Shown here in pieces: positions 62,305 to 64,000 of a stretch of DNA of 64,000 nucleotides. The notes beneath the pieces are model-generated. The model searched no databases. It had not been told where the DNA came from and worked only from the letters and a program-made list of their open reading frames with translations. Origin of the DNA: an uncultured Rikenellaceae bacterium (GTDB lineage Bacteria > Bacteroidota > Bacteroidia > Bacteroidales > Rikenellaceae); the NCBI GenBank assembly GCA_944415565.1, contig CALYBQ010000013.1, positions 62,001-126,000 on the forward strand. Direction: 5' to 3'. Both the position numbers and the translations under genes were made by a program. How positions within the stretch are numbered: the stretch's first letter is position 1; every line of letters begins with the position of its first letter.

Positions 62305-62312
62305 TAAATTTG
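62305..62312 (+). promoter_or_regulatory. -7 promoter box of the BASS-type transporter
   Basis: TAAATTTG is an exact TAnnTTTG match, 26 bases before the ATG at 62339; the leader would be about 20 bases. No clear -33 element was seen; the AraC-type regulator may supply activation. Confidence 0.5.
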
Positions 62313-62338
62313 CAACCGGTTAGAACAGACCGCTCTCA

Positions 62339-63235
62339 ATGTCAGAATTAGTAAAATCCATCACCCTTCCTCTCGCGATGATAACCGGGTCGTTGCTGAG
62401 CGGCTTCTTCTCGAACTTCAGCCCTGTGACCCCGTATCTTATCTTCACGATGCTGTTCGTCACGTTCTGCCGGATCGACTTGTCGCAGATGAAGCCGTCG
62501 CCGTTGCATTTCTGGCTCCTTGCCTGTCAGGTGTTTGGTTCCGTTGCCGTCTATCTGGTGTTGCGCGTGTTCGACGAAACGTTGGCGCAGGGCGTTATGA
62601 TATGCGTGATGGCCCCTACGGCAACCTCGTCGGTCGTTATTGCCGGAATGCTCGGTGCGAATATAGCCACGATGGCGACATTCTCGCTGTTGAGCAACGT
62701 CACGGTAGCCTTGGCCGCACCTGTGATATTCTCGCTGGTGGGGACCAATTCCGAGATGCCTTTCATGGAGTCGTTCCTGATTATATTGAAAAAGGTCGTG
62801 CCGCTGTTGGTGCTGCCGTTCGTCAGCGCGGCACTGCTACGCCGCGTGGCGCGCAAGGTTTACGATACGGTCGGACGATACCAGATCGTGTCGTTCTATC
62901 TGTGGGCTTTTTCGCTGATGGTGGTATGTGCCCAGACGGTGGAGTTCGTCAAGGTGCAGAATAGCGATAATTATATGGCTGAGGTATGGATAGCCGTGGG
63001 GGCGATGGTTGCGTGCCTGTGCCAGTTCATAGGCGGCCGCGCACTGGGGCGCAAGTACGGCGATACGGTGGCCGGCGGTCAATCGCTCGGACAGAAAAAT
63101 ACGGTATTGGCTATATGGATGGCGCAGACATACCTGAATCCCATCGCCTCGATAGGACCTGCGTCATACGTTCTGTGGCAGAATACGGTGAACAGTTACC
63201 AGATATGGCGTAAAAGGAAACAGGGAAATAACTGA
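62339..63235 (+). CDS. Bile acid:sodium symporter-family (BASS) transporter
   Basis: The 298-residue protein has 9-10 likely membrane helices in the BASS layout, with VMICVMAPTATSSVVIAGMLGAN near 89-111 matching the conserved helix crossing of ASBT-type transporters and TVAGGQSLGQKNTVLAIWMAQ near 243-263 matching the second one. BASS proteins move organic anions, including bile acids and pantoate. It is divergent from an AraC-type gene. Substrate is unknown; gut habitat makes bile acids tempting but unproven. Confidence 0.85.
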   Translation: MSELVKSITLPLAMITGSLLSGFFSNFSPVTPYLIFTMLFVTFCRIDLSQMKPSPLHFWLLACQVFGSVAVYLVLRVFDETLAQGVMICVMAPTATSSVVIAGMLGANIATMATFSLLSNVTVALAAPVIFSLVGTNSEMPFMESFLIILKKVVPLLVLPFVSAALLRRVARKVYDTVGRYQIVSFYLWAFSLMVVCAQTVEFVKVQNSDNYMAEVWIAVGAMVACLCQFIGGRALGRKYGDTVAGGQSLGQKNTVLAIWMAQTYLNPIASIGPASYVLWQNTVNSYQIWRKRKQGNN

Positions 63236-63276
63236 CGAACGGACGTGGCATGCGGGGAATGGCTCGTGGAGCGGGT

Positions 63277-63306
63277 TTTGATTTTCGTCAGGCAGCCTTA
63301 TATTTG
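63277..63306 (+). promoter_or_regulatory. Promoter of the M48 protease gene
   Basis: TTTG (63277-63280), 18 bases, then TATATTTG (63299-63306). Both elements match exactly; this is the second best promoter in the window. The start codon follows at 63333. Confidence 0.65.
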
Positions 63307-63332
63307 CAGAAACGATTGTAATTTAATTTGTG

Positions 63333-64000
63333 ATGAAAGTATTTTCTATTTTTTGTGTGGTGTTTTGCGCCGCTTCCACATTGCAGGGGTGCGCTGCCGT
63401 TAGCATATCGCGTGTTTCGTCAGCAGGGCTAAAGGCCATACAGGCCATGACCGTCTCGGACGAGCAGATACAGCAGTATACGCGCGAATTCATAGAGAAG
63501 AGCGACAAGGAGAACTCGCTTGCGGCGGCTGACGATCCGTATTCGGTGAGGCTCAACAAAATAACTTCTTCGTTCAACAATAACAACGGGTTGAACATCA
63601 AGGTTTACAAGAAGGATGAGGTCAATGCTTTCGCCACGGCGGACGGCAGCATCCGTGTATATTCCGGCCTGATGGACATAATGACGGACGAGGAGATACT
63701 CGGTGTCATAGGACACGAGATAGGCCACGTCATGAACAAGGATACGCGGGACGCTTTCAAGAACGCCCTGCTGGTATCCGCTTTGCGCGACGGAATATCT
63801 TCTACTGCGGGTAAGGTAGGTAAGCTGACATCGTCGCAGCTTGGCGACCTCGGGGAGGCGTTCTTTCAGTCGCAGTACTCGCAGAAGCAGGAGTATGCGG
63901 CCGACGACTACGGTTACGAGTTCCTGAAAGGCTGCGGCCTGAATCCGTGGACCATGTCTATGGCGCTCGATAAGCTCAAGCAGCTCGAACAGCAGGCTGG
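63333..64000 (+). CDS. M48-family metalloprotease lipoprotein, truncated by window edge
   Basis: About 222 residues are present, running off the window. A lipoprotein signal (Cys20 in STLQGCAA) is followed by the M48 zinc motif H128-E-I-G-H132 in VIGHEIGHVMNKD and the third ligand Glu in KQEYAADDYGYEF. M48 proteins of this type (BepA/LoiP-like) act in the periplasm on outer-membrane or assembly proteins. The start ATG at 63333 follows a clear promoter. The C-terminus is outside the window. Confidence 0.88.
   Translation, partial: MKVFSIFCVVFCAASTLQGCAAVSISRVSSAGLKAIQAMTVSDEQIQQYTREFIEKSDKENSLAAADDPYSVRLNKITSSFNNNNGLNIKVYKKDEVNAFATADGSIRVYSGLMDIMTDEEILGVIGHEIGHVMNKDTRDAFKNALLVSALRDGISSTAGKVGKLTSSQLGDLGEAFFQSQYSQKQEYAADDYGYEFLKGCGLNPWTMSMALDKLKQLEQQA

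Noticed and set aside
1-64000. CRISPR array, prophage, insertion sequence or rRNA gene
   Set aside because: No regularly spaced repeats, transposase, integrase, phage structural gene or rRNA sequence was recognised on either strand.

Overview
The window looks like chromosomal DNA from a Bacteroidales bacterium, plausibly a gut-type Rikenellaceae/Alistipes relative. The evidence is a recurrent -7 promoter box (TAnnTTTG), few Shine-Dalgarno sequences, secreted glycan-degrading enzymes and lipoproteins, an ilvD-ilvB-ilvN-ilvC order, a eukaryotic-type hexokinase, a PagL-like outer-membrane esterase and an Omp85/OmpH cluster. Family placement is inference from gene content. I see no phage, insertion sequence, CRISPR array, rRNA or intact tRNA.

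Layout. 1-5.8 kb: divergent pdxJ (partial) and nadK, then uppS, bamA and two Skp/OmpH chaperones (envelope biogenesis). 6.4-8.6 kb: a HAD phosphatase and tatA-tatC. 8.7-14.0 kb: an operon of two Tat-signal Gfo/Idh/MocA oxidoreductases, a small membrane protein, a shortened ApbE-like protein and a double DUF1080 protein, next to the Tat translocase; this looks like an exported redox route for sugar or glycoside modification. 14.6-21.4 kb: a GH43 enzyme divergent from an operon of three serine-type sulfatases and a GH43 lipoprotein, a sulfated-glycan cluster with no SusC/SusD pair. 22.2-27.6 kb: branched-chain amino acid genes ilvDBNC on the minus strand.

27.8-39 kb: nadC, a PagL-like protein, rpsA, rnz, a helical unknown, then a minus-strand operon of a degenerate LytM protein, dxr, rseP and radA. 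39.1-40.0 kb: a lipoprotein with two tandem SusC-plug-like units. 40.2-47.4 kb: a galactose/hexose block of two divisions that converge: NDP-sugar nucleotidyltransferase, galM and hexokinase on plus; galM, sugar MFS transporter and galK on minus. No galT is present. 47.6-54.1 kb: trxA, grpE-dnaJ, then an operon of a small membrane protein, mutL, rhomboid protease and a membrane-anchored EEP phosphohydrolase.

54.3-64 kb: ogt, a DEDDh exonuclease, a minus-strand run rlmD / SIMPL / MnmD-like / cdd / RluA-like, then pirin, ohr, an AraC regulator divergent from a BASS-type transporter, and a truncated M48 lipoprotein protease at the right edge.

Most of the window is ordinary core genome. The parts most worth a second look are the Tat-linked redox operon (8.7-14 kb), the plug-repeat lipoprotein (39.1 kb), a possible GalT-independent galactose route, a perfect 27-bp hairpin at 6241-6300, and several regulatory hairpins.
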